NCBI RefSeq assembly: GCF_016469335.1
Contig: NZ_CP059888.1
Coordinates: forward strand, 310,001-374,000
Origin: Flocculibacter collagenilyticus
GTDB taxonomy: Bacteria; Pseudomonadota; Gammaproteobacteria; Enterobacterales; Alteromonadaceae
Reading direction: 5' to 3'
DNA length: 64,000 nt
In this document: positions 36,002-44,365 of the stretch, piece by piece
Position numbering within the stretch: the stretch's first letter is position 1
Layout of the letters: each line of letters opens with the position of its first letter
Position numbers and translations under genes: made by a program
The notes under the pieces: model-generated
The model's database searches: none
What the model saw: the letters and a program-made list of their open reading frames with translations, nothing else
What the model was told of the DNA's origin: nothing

Positions 36002-37651
36002 ATGATGCCAACCATTGAGTTTTCCAACTACCCTCACATTTTACCTAGCCGTAAAAATATTATAGAGCGCTTGCTGTTTCTCACAGATTACAACGAGCAA
36101 TTAGTTGTTGTGATTGGTGACTCTGGTGTCGGTAAAACCACGGTTCTTGAATACTTTCTTGAATTAGGTTACCCAGACGCTAATAAAGTATACGTTAAGG
36201 CGAATGCAGCGACTTCACCAAATGTCATTAAACAGCGAATATGTGAACAGTTGATAGGTAACCAGTTAATTGATGAAAACGACTCGTTATCAAGCACCCT
36301 CGCTGATTACCCTGCACTGCATAACGGTAAAGTCATTATTGTTATTGATGATGCAGAATATTTAACGGAAGACTTCTACCAGCAACTAACCCAGTTAGTG
36401 GCGATGAACCAGACACATGATACCGAAGTTGCGGTTGTGCTATCCGCTGACGTAAATAATGACAATGTATCAAAAGAGCGAGTGGATGGCTTAAAGCAGC
36501 ATGGAGTGTTTTTAGAATTAAGCAATTTAAATAGCGCTGAAGCGCGAGAGCTCATTACCATTTATACTGCTGATTCAGCGTGGCTGAAGCAAAAAGAAAA
36601 CATTGAACAGTTGAAGCTGACGGATGGAAATCCGCAACAGATTATCAAGCTGGTTAATCAGCCAGCAGCAGAGCAGCCTCTAGGTGTGAAGTCTAACATG
36701 ATGCCTTGGATAGCAAGTGGTATTTTTGTTTGTGGGATTGCTGCTTGGTTATGGTTAAGTGACTTTTCATTGGTTAATAGTATAAAGAGTGAGGAGGCAA
36801 CGTATGAAGATGCGGTTGCTCTTTCGCAACAATCATCTTCAAAAACTAGTGAGCATATTGATAAGCAACATCAATCTTCGATCAAGCAAAGCAGTAATGA
36901 AGAGCGCGTACTGTCGCAATTAGCAATACCAGTTGAGACTATTGCCCCGAGTAGTGATGCTACAACAAATAAAACTGACGAATTGGCCTTAGACTTAAGC
37001 TGGCAGCAGCTAGAGCAAGATAATATTAAAGATATAGCTACTTCAAAGGCTGTTGCTTCAGCTTCTTTAACCACTAATGCAATACAAGAACAAGGTATTG
37101 ATCAAGTACCGATATATGCTAGTGATGCTGATAACGCCTCAGTTGAAAATGCGGTTAAGAGTACGGTTAAAAGTGTGGATGAAAGTGTGGATGAAAATCT
37201 TGCCAATATTAATCGTCCATCTGAAAGTCAAGTAAGTACACATGAGAATAATAACCGTACTGAAATTAACCAGATTGAGTCTCAAGCAGAGATAATCACA
37301 AACGAAGCAATGCAGGCTATCGAGAGTGGTACTTATCAGTACCATAATAGGGAAGTACATAAGTTAAACCCATCCTCTTATACGTTACAATTAACAGGGG
37401 TAAGTAGCGAACAAACGTTAGCGCAATTTCTTCGGTATCATCAGTTAGAGAACACCGCGATGGTGTATACTACACAGCGTAATAATAAGCCTTGGTATGT
37501 AGTTATTTATCAAGTTTACAACAGCGCTGAGCAAGCCCGAATAGCAATAAACAAACTGCCTCAGCAGCTTCAAGCTATTCAACCATGGCCAAAATCAATA
37601 GCTGCAATCCATCAAGAGTTAGCCGCAAACCAAACAGAACAAAATGAATGA
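36002..37651 (+). CDS. damX: DamX-like cell-division SPOR protein
   Basis: 549 residues. An N-terminal AAA-type ATPase domain (Walker A GDSGVGKT at 39-46; VIIVIDDAEYL) precedes a membrane helix at about 233-254, a long Ser/Gln/Asn/Glu-rich linker (about 260-450) and a C-terminal SPOR domain (YTLQLTGVSSEQTLAQFL...NKPWYVVIYQVYNSAEQA). SPOR domains bind denuded glycan at the septum. E. coli DamX lacks the ATPase domain, while Vibrio and Alteromonadales forms keep it. It overlaps dam by four bases. Confidence 0.9.
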   Translation: MMPTIEFSNYPHILPSRKNIIERLLFLTDYNEQLVVVIGDSGVGKTTVLEYFLELGYPDANKVYVKANAATSPNVIKQRICEQLIGNQLIDENDSLSSTLADYPALHNGKVIIVIDDAEYLTEDFYQQLTQLVAMNQTHDTEVAVVLSADVNNDNVSKERVDGLKQHGVFLELSNLNSAEARELITIYTADSAWLKQKENIEQLKLTDGNPQQIIKLVNQPAAEQPLGVKSNMMPWIASGIFVCGIAAWLWLSDFSLVNSIKSEEATYEDAVALSQQSSSKTSEHIDKQHQSSIKQSSNEERVLSQLAIPVETIAPSSDATTNKTDELALDLSWQQLEQDNIKDIATSKAVASASLTTNAIQEQGIDQVPIYASDADNASVENAVKSTVKSVDESVDENLANINRPSESQVSTHENNNRTEINQIESQAEIITNEAMQAIESGTYQYHNREVHKLNPSSYTLQLTGVSSEQTLAQFLRYHQLENTAMVYTTQRNNKPWYVVIYQVYNSAEQARIAINKLPQQLQAIQPWPKSIAAIHQELAANQTEQNE

Positions 37652-38460
37652 TTAAAAAACATAGGGCCTTTTTAAAATGGGCAGGCGGCAAGTACTCATT
37701 AGCTGAAAAAATTAACGCGAATTTACCTAAAGCCAATAAGCTTGTAGAGCCATTTGTGGGAGCAGGCTCAGTCTTTCTCAATTCTGATTATGAGCGCTAT
37801 CTATTAAATGACATCAATGCAGATTTAATTAACTTATACAATGAGGTTAAATTTAATGCTGCAGAGTACATTAATGATGCTCGTAAATTGTTTGTGGCTA
37901 AAACTAATGACAGAGAGACTTATTATGCGCTCCGTCAGCAATTTAACGACTCCGTTGATGTGTATGAACGTTCACTGTTGTTTCTGTACTTAAATAGACA
38001 TGGTTATAACGGATTGTGCCGATACAATCGCTCAGGTGGTTTTAATGTGCCATTCGGGGATTATAAGAAACCTTATTTTCCTGAGGCTGAATTAGAATAT
38101 TTTGCTGAAAAAGCACAAAAAGCTACCTTTATATGTGAGAGTTATGAAGCAGTTTTTAGGCGTTTAAGAAAGGGCAATGTTGTTTATTGCGATCCACCTT
38201 ACGTGCCATTAAGTAAAACAGCTAGTTTTACATCGTATGCGAAGCAAGGGTTTAACTTAGATGATCAAGCTAATCTAGCGTTATTGGCAGAGCATGCTTG
38301 TCAGCGCGGCATCACAGTGCTCATTAGTAATCACGATACAACGTTAACACGTAAGATTTATGATAAGGCTGAGCTAAGTACATTAAAAGTCGGGCGCTCC
38401 ATCAGTCAAAATGGAAGTACACGTACTAAAGTAGATGAGTTGTTTGCGCTATATCGTTAA
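37648..38460 (+). CDS. dam: DNA adenine methylase Dam (GATC)
   Basis: 270 residues of the alpha-group N6-adenine methyltransferases. Motif X KWAGGKYSL is at the N-terminus, motif I FVGAGSVFLN near residue 33 binds S-adenosylmethionine, and the catalytic motif IV DPPY is at 182-185. It methylates GATC for mismatch repair and replication control. The ATG lies in the damX stop (ATGA). Unlike in E. coli, rpe does not follow directly. Confidence 0.96.
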   Translation: MIKKHRAFLKWAGGKYSLAEKINANLPKANKLVEPFVGAGSVFLNSDYERYLLNDINADLINLYNEVKFNAAEYINDARKLFVAKTNDRETYYALRQQFNDSVDVYERSLLFLYLNRHGYNGLCRYNRSGGFNVPFGDYKKPYFPEAELEYFAEKAQKATFICESYEAVFRRLRKGNVVYCDPPYVPLSKTASFTSYAKQGFNLDDQANLALLAEHACQRGITVLISNHDTTLTRKIYDKAELSTLKVGRSISQNGSTRTKVDELFALYR

Positions 38461-38512
38461 TAAACTTGCATACTTGTTGCCTATCATTGGCAGTAATGTA
38501 TTAGAGATAGGG

Positions 38513-38716
38513 TTAATTAATCACTACACTAACAATAGCAACGAGCGTGAGTACGAAAAGGATAACCATCACAATGCCGACCACAATGTAAGGCAGTGGG
38601 TTACCTTGATTAAAGTCTTGTTGATAGTTTTGTTTACTCTGCACACCAAAGAAAGCCGCCATAACACTTAATACTATTTGAAAAAAGGTTGGAGACTTTT
38701 CTTTGCTGGCATTCAT
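38513..38716 (-). CDS. DUF2970 family small membrane protein
   Basis: 67 residues. A polar N-terminus with FFQIVLSVMAAFFGVQSKQN, typical of DUF2970, is followed by one hydrophobic helix at about 43-66. Function is unknown; the family is common in gammaproteobacteria and betaproteobacteria. It is read against dam, 52 bp from its stop. Confidence 0.8.
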   Translation of the reverse strand: MNASKEKSPTFFQIVLSVMAAFFGVQSKQNYQQDFNQGNPLPYIVVGIVMVILFVLTLVAIVSVVIN

Positions 38717-38729
38717 TTATTAATCACCA

Positions 38730-39056
38730 TTATGATGTATGGTTCTTTGGTGTTGTATCAGGTACTTTATCCGCACTATTTCTACTAATTAATTCTAGTA
38801 AATCCAAAAAGTGGAACTGTGTAGAACGGCTTTTGCCAGACAGCCAAGACAACCAGCTTTCGTTAGATGCTTTAGGTATGGCGCATTGATTATGTGGATC
38901 GCTAATTGGCAAACTTGCATCAAAACTTGTTTTGGCTTGGCAATTACAGTCGTGAACTGCTACTTCTACTTTTGCATTTACAGATAGTAAAAAAAGAAGT
39001 GGCGCTGTGAGTAAGCTCGTCAACAATATCCCTTTTTTATGTTTAAAACGAAACAT
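38730..39056 (-). CDS. Hypothetical small exported protein
   Basis: 108 residues, with a basic start and hydrophobic segment (about 10-27) ending SVNA, likely a signal peptide or anchor. The mature part holds three cysteines (HDCNCQAK, HNQCAIPK) and a WLSWLSGK segment. I recognise no family. A GGGG stretch precedes the ATG. It is 13 bp upstream of the DUF2970 gene and probably shares its transcript. Confidence 0.55.
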   Translation of the reverse strand: MFRFKHKKGILLTSLLTAPLLFLLSVNAKVEVAVHDCNCQAKTSFDASLPISDPHNQCAIPKASNESWLSWLSGKSRSTQFHFLDLLELISRNSADKVPDTTPKNHTS

Positions 39057-39271
39057 AATAAACCCCAGTGATTCCAGTCGATTTATTGTACATTAATAAT
39101 AGGCAGTCAGACAGCTTCTACCTAATAAAGTTCGACCAATTAGCTAAATTGCGCGATAAAAAGATCGAAGAGCATTAACTTAAGGTTAACGCTCAAGTAC
39201 ATATACGACAGTGCCATGATTATTTAGTTGTATAATAAATAAAGGGTTTTATTGCGTTTTCAAGTGATACG

Positions 39272-39943
39272 TTAAAAAGTTTTTGACCATGATACAGCAA
39301 ACTTCGTATCGTCATCCCCGGACTCTTCATCAGCTTTTGATACAGTAAAAACAAAATCATCTTTACTGAGATCGGCTTGAATATATCGATAGTCATTATC
39401 GCCAGCGATTGCTTCATTCTCATCAAAATTGTAATAACCGTAAGTCAGCGCTAAATTAAAGCCTTGGCTTAATTCAAATTCGTAGCCAACGTAATAATAC
39501 ATATCACCTTCAGCAAATGTTTCATCATCTTTCGCATCACTATTAATTGTATATGCCACACCATAACTTAATCCTTTGTAAGCGCCCTTGAAGTATAATT
39601 CGCCAAAGTTTATATCGTCATGTGCTTCAGCCGGATAGGCATAATAGATATAGCCAACATCATAGCTTGCTTCACCCATTTCTTTGCTGAATCCAAGGTA
39701 AGTATCAATCTCAGTACCTGAGTCATCGCCAAACTTAACGCTGCCTAACCAAGCACCAGCATAAAACCCTTTTTCATGCTTGTAATCTAATCCACCTGAT
39801 ACTGATGGGTTATCATCACTTTGAGAAACACCCCGCCATAAATAATTACTTGTGATACCAAAATTTCCGCTGAGTTCAGCATTTGCCGAAAATGAGCTCA
39901 TCAGTAGTGAGCTAGCAAGTACACCTAGGATTGTAAGTTTCAT
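39272..39943 (-). CDS. TorF-family putative porin
   Basis: 223 residues with a signal peptide ending ANA near residue 22. The body reads SGNFGITSNYLWRGVSQSDDNPSVSGGLDY, the start of the TIGR02001/TorF outer-membrane beta-barrel family, and ends in a strand KFAVSWSKTF with terminal Phe, as outer-membrane barrels do. Probably a small porin; substrate unknown. AGGAT precedes the ATG. Confidence 0.87.
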   Translation of the reverse strand: MKLTILGVLASSLLMSSFSANAELSGNFGITSNYLWRGVSQSDDNPSVSGGLDYKHEKGFYAGAWLGSVKFGDDSGTEIDTYLGFSKEMGEASYDVGYIYYAYPAEAHDDINFGELYFKGAYKGLSYGVAYTINSDAKDDETFAEGDMYYYVGYEFELSQGFNLALTYGYYNFDENEAIAGDNDYRYIQADLSKDDFVFTVSKADEESGDDDTKFAVSWSKTF

Positions 39944-40241
39944 TGAATTTATCCTGTTAATTTATTGATTATTAAGATATTAGCCATTTTTACCAATATT
40001 TAATCAAACAATATGCCAACGTTTTTTAGCAGGTTAATCAATAAGATAGTATAAAAATCAAGAAAGGGTTAGTGGTCATTCACATAATTGGTGCACTTTT
40101 GCTTTTGATTGGTGCAATGCTGATTTGATATACCCCTCTATTTTTAGCAAGGTGAAGTTAACTACTAATGAAGTAAACAATAAAATAATGCTATGATTTA
40201 TCCACTTTTTACCCTACACACTCAATTATTAGTAAATTATT

Positions 40242-40919
40242 ATGAATAAAGACTTTTTGATTGCGCCCTCAATACTGTCAGCAGATTTTGCTCGCTTGGG
40301 TGATGACGTTGCCAAGGTGCTTGAAGCGGGCGCTGATGTTGTCCATTTTGATGTAATGGATAATCATTATGTTCCCAATTTAACCATGGGGCCGATGGTA
40401 TGCCAAGCCCTGCGTGACTATGGAATTACGGCACCTATTGATGTGCATTTGATGGTAGAGCCTGTTGATCAAATTGTGCCGCAATTTGCTAAAGCGGGTG
40501 CAAGCTATATTACATTCCATCCAGAAGCATCCAAGCATGTGGATCGTACTTTACAGCTTATTAAAGGTGAAGGCTGTAAATCAGGCTTAGTATTAAATCC
40601 GGCAACATCGCTGTCAGTTGTGGAACATGTACTCGATAAAGTCGACGTTATTTTATTAATGTCGGTCAATCCTGGATTTGGTGGGCAATCGTTTATTCCG
40701 CAAACATTAACTAAATTAAAGCAAGCGAGGGCGTTAATCGACCAATCAGGATTTGATATTCGGTTGGAAATTGATGGCGGCGTAAAAGTTGATAATATTG
40801 CTGAAATTGCAGCAGCAGGCGCTGATATGTTTGTTGCAGGCTCTGCTATTTTCAATCAGCCGAATTATAAAACGGTTATAGAGCATATGCGTGATGAATT
40901 AAGTAAGGTGCCTCGTTAA
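40242..40919 (+). CDS. rpe: Ribulose-phosphate 3-epimerase
   Basis: 225-residue TIM barrel that interconverts ribulose 5-phosphate and xylulose 5-phosphate. It has [14 protein letters not shown] at the N-terminus, [17 protein letters not shown] and IDVHLMVEP carrying metal and catalytic residues, [11 protein letters not shown], and [10 protein letters not shown]. It is followed by a terminator; the gph gene usual between rpe and trpS in this group is absent. No ribosome site is obvious before the ATG. Confidence 0.97.
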   Translation: MNKDFLIAPSILSADFARLGDDVAKVLEAGADVVHFDVMDNHYVPNLTMGPMVCQALRDYGITAPIDVHLMVEPVDQIVPQFAKAGASYITFHPEASKHVDRTLQLIKGEGCKSGLVLNPATSLSVVEHVLDKVDVILLMSVNPGFGGQSFIPQTLTKLKQARALIDQSGFDIRLEIDGGVKVDNIAEIAAAGADMFVAGSAIFNQPNYKTVIEHMRDELSKVPR

Positions 40920-40966
40920 CAGTAAGATTAAGTAAATCGCCTTTTATTGCTAAATTATTCAGTGTT

Positions 40967-40995
40967 AAAGCCTGTTAAATGTTACAGGCTTTTTT
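40967..40995 (+). terminator. Rho-independent terminator after rpe
   Basis: AAAGCCTGT (40967-40975), loop of 8, ACAGGCTTT (40984-40992), then TTT. A 9-bp perfect stem with T tail. It rules out the ATG at 40979 as the trpS start, because that codon lies inside the loop. Confidence 0.88.
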
Positions 40996-41080
40996 AATGC
41001 CTTTTCATGCTTTGTTTCCTAGCCATTTGCGATTACAATATCGCCCCTATTTTGCCAATAATTGTAAGACAGAGAATAGT

Positions 41081-42085
41081 ATGACTAAACCAGTTGTTTT
41101 AAGCGGCGTGCAGCCTTCAGGGATTTTGACGATAGGAAACTACATGGGTGCACTTCGTCAGTGGGTTAAGCTACAAGAAACACATGATTGCTTATTCTCA
41201 ATTGTAGATTTACATGCCATTACAGTAAGGCAAGATCCACAAGCGCTACGCTCAGCATGTTTAGATGCCGTTGCGCTTTATGCCGCGTGTGGTATCGACC
41301 CAGAAAAAAGTACAATTTTCATTCAGTCTCATGTTCCAGAGCACACGCAACTTTCATGGGTATTAAACTGCTACACCCAGATGGGCGAATTAAGTCGCAT
41401 GACGCAGTTTAAAGATAAATCACAAAAAAATGAAAATAACATCAACGCCGGTTTATTCTCGTATCCAGTATTAATGGCAGCAGATATCTTGTTATATCAA
41501 GCAGACGATGTGCCTGTTGGTAGTGATCAGAAGCAGCATTTAGAGTTGGCTCGTGATATTGCAACGCGCTTTAATAATTTATATGGCGATGTGTTTAAAG
41601 TGCCTGAACCTTATATCCCAGAGTTTGGCGCACGCATTATGAGCTTACAAGAGCCAACCAAGAAAATGTCTAAGTCTGACGACAACTTAAATGCTTTTGT
41701 TGGTTTGCTAGAAGAACCAAAGAAAATTGCGAAAAAGATTAAGCGTGCGGTAACGGATTCAGACGAGCAAGCTCGTATTTACTTTAACACTGAAGAAAAG
41801 CCGGGTGTTTCTAACTTATTAACGCTGCTTTCATGTGCGACAGGAAAGTCAATTGAAAGCTTAGTGCCTGAGTACGAAGATAAAATGTATGGGCATTTAA
41901 AAGGCGATGTAGCCGATGCAGTCGTGGCTATGTTAGAGCCAATTCAAGCACGTTTTAAAGAAATCCGTGAAGACCAAACAATGTTAGACAATATTATGCG
42001 TAGTGGTGCCGAACGTGCTTCTGCGCGGGCAGCCCACACTTTAAAATCTGTATACGACGTAGTGGGCTTTGTGCCACGACCATAA
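41081..42085 (+). CDS. trpS: Tryptophanyl-tRNA synthetase
   Basis: 334 residues, the usual class I TrpRS length when started at the ATG at 41081. HIGH-like motif [12 protein letters not shown] is near the N-terminus and KMSKS near residue 197 ([11 protein letters not shown]). [19 protein letters not shown] is the signature for ATP and tryptophan binding. A longer frame from 40979 begins inside the rpe terminator and adds 34 residues unlike the family. Confidence 0.97.
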   Translation: MTKPVVLSGVQPSGILTIGNYMGALRQWVKLQETHDCLFSIVDLHAITVRQDPQALRSACLDAVALYAACGIDPEKSTIFIQSHVPEHTQLSWVLNCYTQMGELSRMTQFKDKSQKNENNINAGLFSYPVLMAADILLYQADDVPVGSDQKQHLELARDIATRFNNLYGDVFKVPEPYIPEFGARIMSLQEPTKKMSKSDDNLNAFVGLLEEPKKIAKKIKRAVTDSDEQARIYFNTEEKPGVSNLLTLLSCATGKSIESLVPEYEDKMYGHLKGDVADAVVAMLEPIQARFKEIREDQTMLDNIMRSGAERASARAAHTLKSVYDVVGFVPRP

Positions 42086-42157
42086 GCATAGGTAGTAGCA
42101 CCTTAGGCTTTGTAATCGTTGTTAGTAGTAAGATTATATTAGGTAAATTGAAACATC

Positions 42158-43021
42158 ATGATCACAGCTCGCCGTTGTCAGGCTTACTTTCAAGTATTAA
42201 AAAGTAATAAGATTTTCGAACTTTTTGTTATCAGTGTCATTATTGCGTCAGCGCTTTTGATAGGTGTAAAAACATATCCTATATCTGACACCATGCATAC
42301 TGTGACAGTAGCACTCGACTATTTTATTACGATCTTTTTTGTGCTCGAACTTTCAATTCGCTTTATCGGCGATACGAATAAAAAGCGGTTTTTTCACAAC
42401 GGCTGGAATGTTTTCGACACTTTGATAGTGGTGATCAGCCTTATCCCAATTGATAACTCTGAAATGGCGCTGATAGCTCGTTTAGTAAGAGTCTTCAGAG
42501 TATTAAGAATGATTTCGATCATTCCCGAGCTGCGTATTTTACTTGCTTCGTTACTGAAAGCATTGCCACAGCTTGGCTATGTGATGTTGCTGATGTTTAT
42601 CATTTTCTATATATATGCAGCCATTGGTGCCACGTTATTTAGTTCAATTAACGAAGATCTGTGGGGCGACATCACCATTTCATTATTAACGTTGTTTAGG
42701 GTGATGACATTTGAAGATTGGACCGATGTGATGTACGAAACGATGGAAGTATATCCACTTAGTTGGAGTTTCTACCTTACTTTTATCTTCTTTACTGCAT
42801 TTGCGTTTTTAAACATGGTGATTGGTATTGTTGTTAATGTGATGGAGCAAGAACACGAGAAAGCCAGAAAAGAAGCAGCAGAAGAAAATGACGAACCAAC
42901 GCTGGCAGATTTACAACAGCAAATAGCAGCGTTAACCGTGTTGGTGCAACAACAGCAAAGCGTATCGCTTCAACCTGATCAGAAGAGTATTAAAACGGAC
43001 AACCAACTGGTCAATTCATGA
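42158..43021 (+). CDS. One-domain voltage-gated cation channel (BacNav superfamily)
   Basis: 287 residues, six transmembrane helices. S4 carries arginines at 108, 111, 114 and 117 ([10 protein letters not shown]). The pore loop reads T184-F-E-D-W-T-D190. After S6 ([19 protein letters not shown]) comes an acidic neck and a Gln-rich coiled coil, the C-terminal tetramerisation bundle of bacterial sodium channels. The filter differs from the common LESW(A/S) sodium form; acidic residues at 187 and 190 resemble the calcium-selective engineered CavAb. The gene overlaps pabA at ATGA and follows trpS by 72 bp. Confidence 0.88.
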   Translation: MITARRCQAYFQVLKSNKIFELFVISVIIASALLIGVKTYPISDTMHTVTVALDYFITIFFVLELSIRFIGDTNKKRFFHNGWNVFDTLIVVISLIPIDNSEMALIARLVRVFRVLRMISIIPELRILLASLLKALPQLGYVMLLMFIIFYIYAAIGATLFSSINEDLWGDITISLLTLFRVMTFEDWTDVMYETMEVYPLSWSFYLTFIFFTAFAFLNMVIGIVVNVMEQEHEKARKEAAEENDEPTLADLQQQIAALTVLVQQQQSVSLQPDQKSIKTDNQLVNS

Positions 43022-43602
43022 TTTTAATGATTGATAACTATGACTCGTTTACCTTTAATCTTGTGCATTATGTACGAGAGTTGGGCGAACGAGTGGTTGT
43101 TAAGCGTAATGATGAAGTTTCAATACAGCAGATTGAACAGCTTAACCCTAACTACATTATGATTTCACCAGGGCCATGCTCGCCAAATGAATCGGGCATT
43201 TCGTTAGATGTTATCAAGCAATTTTCTGGCCGTATTCCTTTACTTGGTGTTTGCTTGGGTCATCAAGCAATTGGCCAAGTATTCGGTGCTAACGTCATTA
43301 AAGCAAAACAAGTGATGCATGGCAAAACCTCCGTTATCAAACATAATAGTTCTGGCGTTTTTCAAGGGTTGAATAATCCGTTAACGGTTACGCGCTATCA
43401 CTCACTAGTTATCGAAAATGAAAGCTTACCCGATCAGTTTGATGTGACCGCATGGACAGAAACGCCCGAAGGCAGCGTTGATGAAATCATGGCGATTAAA
43501 CATCAGTCATTACCAATTGAAGGCGTACAATTTCACCCAGAAGCGATCCTTACCGAGCAAGGGCATCAGCTACTGCAAAACTTTATTCAGCGCTATGCGT
43601 AA
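43018..43602 (+). CDS. pabA: Aminodeoxychorismate/anthranilate synthase glutamine amidotransferase subunit
   Basis: 194-residue class I glutamine amidotransferase. Triad: C79 in GVCLGHQ, H173 and E175 in VQFHPEAI. It releases ammonia from glutamine for a chorismate-using partner. No trpE or pabB is nearby, so its use in folate (PabA) or tryptophan (TrpG) synthesis, or both, cannot be decided here; a stand-alone gene favours PabA or a dual role. Its ATG overlaps the channel gene by four bases. Confidence 0.92.
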   Translation: MILMIDNYDSFTFNLVHYVRELGERVVVKRNDEVSIQQIEQLNPNYIMISPGPCSPNESGISLDVIKQFSGRIPLLGVCLGHQAIGQVFGANVIKAKQVMHGKTSVIKHNSSGVFQGLNNPLTVTRYHSLVIENESLPDQFDVTAWTETPEGSVDEIMAIKHQSLPIEGVQFHPEAILTEQGHQLLQNFIQRYA

Positions 43603-43614
43603 ACGCTGCTGCAA

Positions 43615-44043
43615 CTACACGGTTGAGTACCTTTCTCGCATATAGTCGAGTGATAAACTAATTAACTGCTTTAATACTTCAATATCCACATCCGCTAATT
43701 TGTTGATATACAAACAAGACTTCCCCGTTTTATGCTTACCTAATTGCGCAAGTAATTCGTCGTATTGACTAAATCCCGACATGATATAGAGAGAAAAGTT
43801 TTGTTTGCGTGGAGAAAATCCAGTTAACAAAAAATCACCCTCGCGCCCGCTGTCGTACTTATAATGATATTGGCCAAAACCGATAATAGATGATCCCCAC
43901 ATCGTCGCTGTTTCGCCGCTCAATTCAGCCATTAAAGTTAACAATGTATGTGCGTCGGCTTTTTTCGTTGGGTTGTCAATATTGATAATAAAATCAATTA
44001 CACTTGCATCGGTTGGAACGGTTTTGTTTTGGTTCATAGTCAT
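43615..44043 (-). CDS. DUF1801 domain protein
   Basis: 142 residues of the DUF1801/YdhG-like fold: KKADAHTLLTLMAELSGETATMWGSSIIGFGQYHYKYDSG, followed by FSPRKQNFSLYIM and GKSCLYINKLADVD. Function is not established. A second ATG two codons in (MNQNK) is an equal start candidate. It converges on pabA with 12 bp between stops. Confidence 0.85.
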   Translation of the reverse strand: MTMNQNKTVPTDASVIDFIINIDNPTKKADAHTLLTLMAELSGETATMWGSSIIGFGQYHYKYDSGREGDFLLTGFSPRKQNFSLYIMSGFSQYDELLAQLGKHKTGKSCLYINKLADVDIEVLKQLISLSLDYMRERYSTV

Positions 44044-44365
44044 ATTATCTTCTTATCAGCTAACTAAGCGTATGAGTATTTTAGAAGATTGCAACCCACA
44101 TATTATTTAACATAAGTTTATTGAAAATGTAGTAATTAGATCATTTGTTAATCTAATTTAGGTTGATTGTTTTTATTTTAGTTAATTTTGTTGATTAATA
44201 CTTTCTTATCAGTATGATGGCGCCATACTAATTATGAGTATTTACTCGGTAATAACCGATTGTTAAATAAGATTATTTTAATTGCTTGGTAAATATAAAA
44301 TATGGCAGTGACTTGCGTATAAATTACTTTTATCAAAGCAATCATTTTTTAAATTGAGTTGATGT
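44044..44365. promoter_or_regulatory. AT-rich 322-bp region upstream of the T1SS-RTX operon
   Basis: Very AT-rich spacer between the minus-strand DUF1801 gene and the plus-strand exporter gene. It must carry the promoter of the T1SS operon. Composition of this kind often attracts H-NS-like silencers. I see no gene, clear promoter pair or strong palindrome. Confidence 0.35.

Noticed and set aside
39170-39194. Hairpin GAGCATTAAC/GTTAACGCTC downstream of the TorF gene
   Set aside because: AT-rich stem with a G-T pair and no T run directly after it in the gene's direction; not supportable as a terminator.
40979-41080. 34-residue N-terminal extension of trpS
   Set aside because: The start codon lies inside the loop of the rpe terminator, and the extension is unlike the family; the ATG at 41081 gives the standard N-terminus.
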